The translations under genes and the position numbers were made by a program. 7,116 nt of DNA, from positions 1 through 7,116 of the forward strand of contig CACZTG010000084.1 in assembly GCA_902783995.1 (NCBI GenBank), in the 5' to 3' direction. Every line of letters begins with the position of its first letter. Position 1 is the first letter of the stretch. Source of the stretch: an uncultured Ruminococcus sp. (GTDB taxonomy: Bacteria > Bacillota_A > Clostridia > RUG12999). Positions 5,848-7,116 of this stretch are shown in pieces. A model generated the notes under the pieces. That model was not told the origin of the DNA and did not search any database. It saw only the letters and a list, made by a program, of their open reading frames with translations.

Positions 5848-6861
5848 TTATTTGTATTTTTCGCTGAGTTCGTTTACTGCCCGTACAATCCTTTCCCTTA
5901 TTTCCAACGGCTCTAAAACCTCTGTATGCAGTGCGTATTGCATTGCCCAACAGAAAAACGCCTCTTTATTCACGGAAACCGTCACCGTACATTCATCATC
6001 ATTTTCGGGGGTTATAAGCGCGTCCTTTCCGTACCAATCAATCACCTGGTCGATTATGTAATTTTTTGCCCTGAATTTTGCGCGCACCGTTTCTCCCGCA
6101 AACATATAAATATGCTCCGCCATATGCCTTGGCAAATTAAGCTCCTCGTTTAAGTCTTTAATAGGTTTTCGTTTATCGTCTAAAATTTTTATATTTGTTA
6201 TATGGTCTATTCTGTAATTCGAGAGATTGTCGTACTTATCATAATTGCAAATAAGATAATATCTTCCGTTTGTCGCGACCATCTGATAGGGGCTGACAAT
6301 ATATCTTTCCTCACGCTTCGGGTGAAGCTTTTTGTCCGCACCGTAGGAATTATAAACAAATGAAACCTGCTTGTTTTTTGATATTGCCTCGTCCAGAATA
6401 TCAACGGTGTAAAACAGCTCCTTGTTTTCGGGCTGATTTTCGGGAAGATTGCAAATATGCTTAACCTTTTTGTCAAAATAAATATTTGAAAGTCCCTTTA
6501 ATTTTGCAATCAGGGCTTTGCACTGCGCGTGCGGAATATGCTTTGAAAACAAAAGGCTGTCGATTAAAAGGCGAAGCTCCGAATCGTCAAACTCCCGAAC
6601 CATATACCAGTCCGTATAAATCGGGGCTTCCTCGCCGTTTTTGTCCTTACGCATAATTTCGGTATATTCGATTCCGCAGTCAAGCTCCAGAAGATTCATA
6701 AGATTCCGCTTTACCGTTTTTCTGTCAACGTCCATAAAATATTCCGTTTTCAGCTTTTCCATAATATCCTGCTGAGTAAGCCTGTGCTCCGTATCTGAAT
6801 ACTTTTTTAAAATATTCAGAATGTTTATTATTATCATTTTTTTCGGGGGTATGGTGTACAT
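5848..6861 (-). CDS. WYL-domain transcriptional regulator
   Basis: A 337-residue regulator. The N-terminus is a winged helix-turn-helix (residues about 9-68), with LTQQDIMEKL (28-37) and the likely recognition helix DRKTVKRNLMNLLE (46-59). A linker region (about 85-140) leads to a WYL domain (about 150-230): SFVYNSYG, SPYQMVATNGRYYLICNYD (190-208) and SNYRIDHITNIKIL (214-227). The signature tripeptide reads YYL rather than WYL, a common variation. The C-terminal part (about 257-335) looks like the WCX extension. WYL domains are thought to sense nucleic acid or nucleotide ligands, and such regulators act in DNA-damage or defence control; the target here is unknown. The start at 6861 has AAGGAG five bases upstream, inside the last codons of a 24-codon ORF. 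No defence gene is visible in the window. Confidence 0.88.
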   Translation of the reverse strand: MYTIPPKKMIIINILNILKKYSDTEHRLTQQDIMEKLKTEYFMDVDRKTVKRNLMNLLELDCGIEYTEIMRKDKNGEEAPIYTDWYMVREFDDSELRLLIDSLLFSKHIPHAQCKALIAKLKGLSNIYFDKKVKHICNLPENQPENKELFYTVDILDEAISKNKQVSFVYNSYGADKKLHPKREERYIVSPYQMVATNGRYYLICNYDKYDNLSNYRIDHITNIKILDDKRKPIKDLNEELNLPRHMAEHIYMFAGETVRAKFRAKNYIIDQVIDWYGKDALITPENDDECTVTVSVNKEAFFCWAMQYALHTEVLEPLEIRERIVRAVNELSEKYK

Positions 6862-6863
6862 AA

Positions 6864-6938
6864 TTACTCCTTTATTTCATCAATTCTATTATCTAATACT
6901 TTAATACTGTTTATATCTGCCGCTTTTGATTTATCCAT
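6864..6938 (-). CDS. Small ORF (24 aa) translationally coupled to the WYL regulator
   Basis: On the minus strand an ATG at 6938 opens 24 codons ending in TAA (6866-6864), two bases before the regulator's ATG. It has the best ribosome binding site in the window, CGGAGG (6952-6947), eight bases upstream, and a promoter about 28 bases further up. The peptide starts MDKSKAADINSIKV and ends NRIDEIKE; it is polar, mostly charged, without a membrane segment, and could form one amphipathic helix. The regulator's AAGGAG site is formed by this ORF's last two codons (Lys-Glu), so translation of the two is very probably coupled. I do not recognise the peptide. It may be a real small protein or a leader whose translation sets regulator levels. 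Confidence 0.6.
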   Translation of the reverse strand: MDKSKAADINSIKVLDNRIDEIKE

Positions 6939-6972
6939 TTTCGCAACCTCCGTAGAATTATTATTTTTTTAA

Positions 6973-7001
6973 ATTATACCACATTTTTCGCAATTTTGCA
7001 A
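6973..7001 (-). promoter_or_regulatory. Sigma-A-type promoter for the small ORF and WYL gene
   Basis: On the minus strand TTGCAA (7001-6996), a 17-bp spacer, and TATAAT (6978-6973) form a near-consensus promoter. Transcription should start near 6966, leaving about 28 bases before the small ORF's ATG. The -35 overlaps the inverted repeat GCAA-TT-TTGC (6990-6999), a possible operator for autoregulation. Confidence 0.75.
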
Positions 7002-7010
7002 CATTTTATG

Positions 7011-7116
7011 CGACAAATTGTGTGCTTCGTTTCTGCAGTTGTCAAACATATGTTACATCAACACTAAAAAATAATATATAGTTTACCTTAACCCCCATAA
7101 TTATTTTACAAAGCAA
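7011..7116. other. A/T-rich upstream region with short palindromes
   Basis: No gene is visible up to the window end. The stretch holds ACAA-A-TTGT (7013-7021), a perfect 10-bp palindrome AACATATGTT (7045-7054) abutting the TTGACA element, and an A/T-rich tail. These may be binding sites controlling the WYL transcript or a gene beyond the right edge. Confidence 0.3.
7017..7045 (-). promoter_or_regulatory. Possible second upstream promoter
   Basis: On the minus strand a perfect TTGACA (7045-7040) lies 17 bp before CACAAT (7022-7017), which matches the -10 consensus at four of six positions. It would drive the same transcript from about 44 bp further upstream. The poor -10 keeps confidence low. 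Confidence 0.3.

Noticed and set aside
6862..7116. Riboswitch or CRISPR repeat array upstream of the WYL gene
   Set aside because: The leader is only about 28 bases, too short for a riboswitch, and the palindromes are not evenly spaced direct repeats.

Overview
The window looks like chromosomal DNA from an endospore-forming Firmicute, most likely a member of the Clostridia. The basis is gene content: the 3' end of a forespore sigma factor gene (sigF-like) and three conserved sporulation genes (ylbJ, yqfC, yqfD). All genes have Shine-Dalgarno-type starts, the intergenic DNA is A/T-rich, and base composition looks moderate. Species cannot be named from this sequence.

Layout, left to right. Positions 1-180 hold the last 59 codons of a SigF-type sigma factor, followed by a hairpin/T-tract terminator (about 209-242). 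A 301-base gap (181-481) carries this terminator, a cluster of TCCGTT/AACGGA-type half-sites and a weak candidate promoter. A YkvI-family membrane transporter-like gene (482-1540, +) runs tail-to-tail into ylbJ (1461-2561, -). These two genes overlap by 80 bp, so each 3' end is coded on both strands. The 103-bp gap between ylbJ and yqfC should contain divergent promoters, and sigma-E-like elements for both directions can be drawn there on overlapping DNA. From 2665 to 5749 a tight + strand operon follows: yqfC, yqfD, phoH, ybeY (gaps 12 bp and 18 bp, then an 8-bp overlap). This is the well-known yqfC-yqfD-phoH-...-ybeY cluster, but without the 7TM-HD gene (pgpH/yqfF) that often sits between phoH and ybeY. 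It pairs sporulation membrane proteins with an RNA-associated ATPase and the rRNA-maturation endonuclease YbeY.

The operon ends at a perfect 17-bp inverted repeat (5759-5796) whose T- and A-runs are on the opposite sides from those of a normal intrinsic terminator. Facing it from the right is a WYL-domain transcription regulator (5848-6861, -). Just upstream of that, a 24-codon reading frame (6864-6938, -) has a strong ribosome binding site and is almost certainly co-translated with the regulator. The pair is served by a near-consensus sigma-A promoter (6973-7001) surrounded by short palindromes that could be operators.

Most of the window is conserved core-genome material. The least explained parts are the small ORF with its promoter/operator region, the reversed-polarity hairpin, and the convergent coding overlap. 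I see no mobile element, CRISPR array, tRNA or rRNA, and no clear new multi-gene system.
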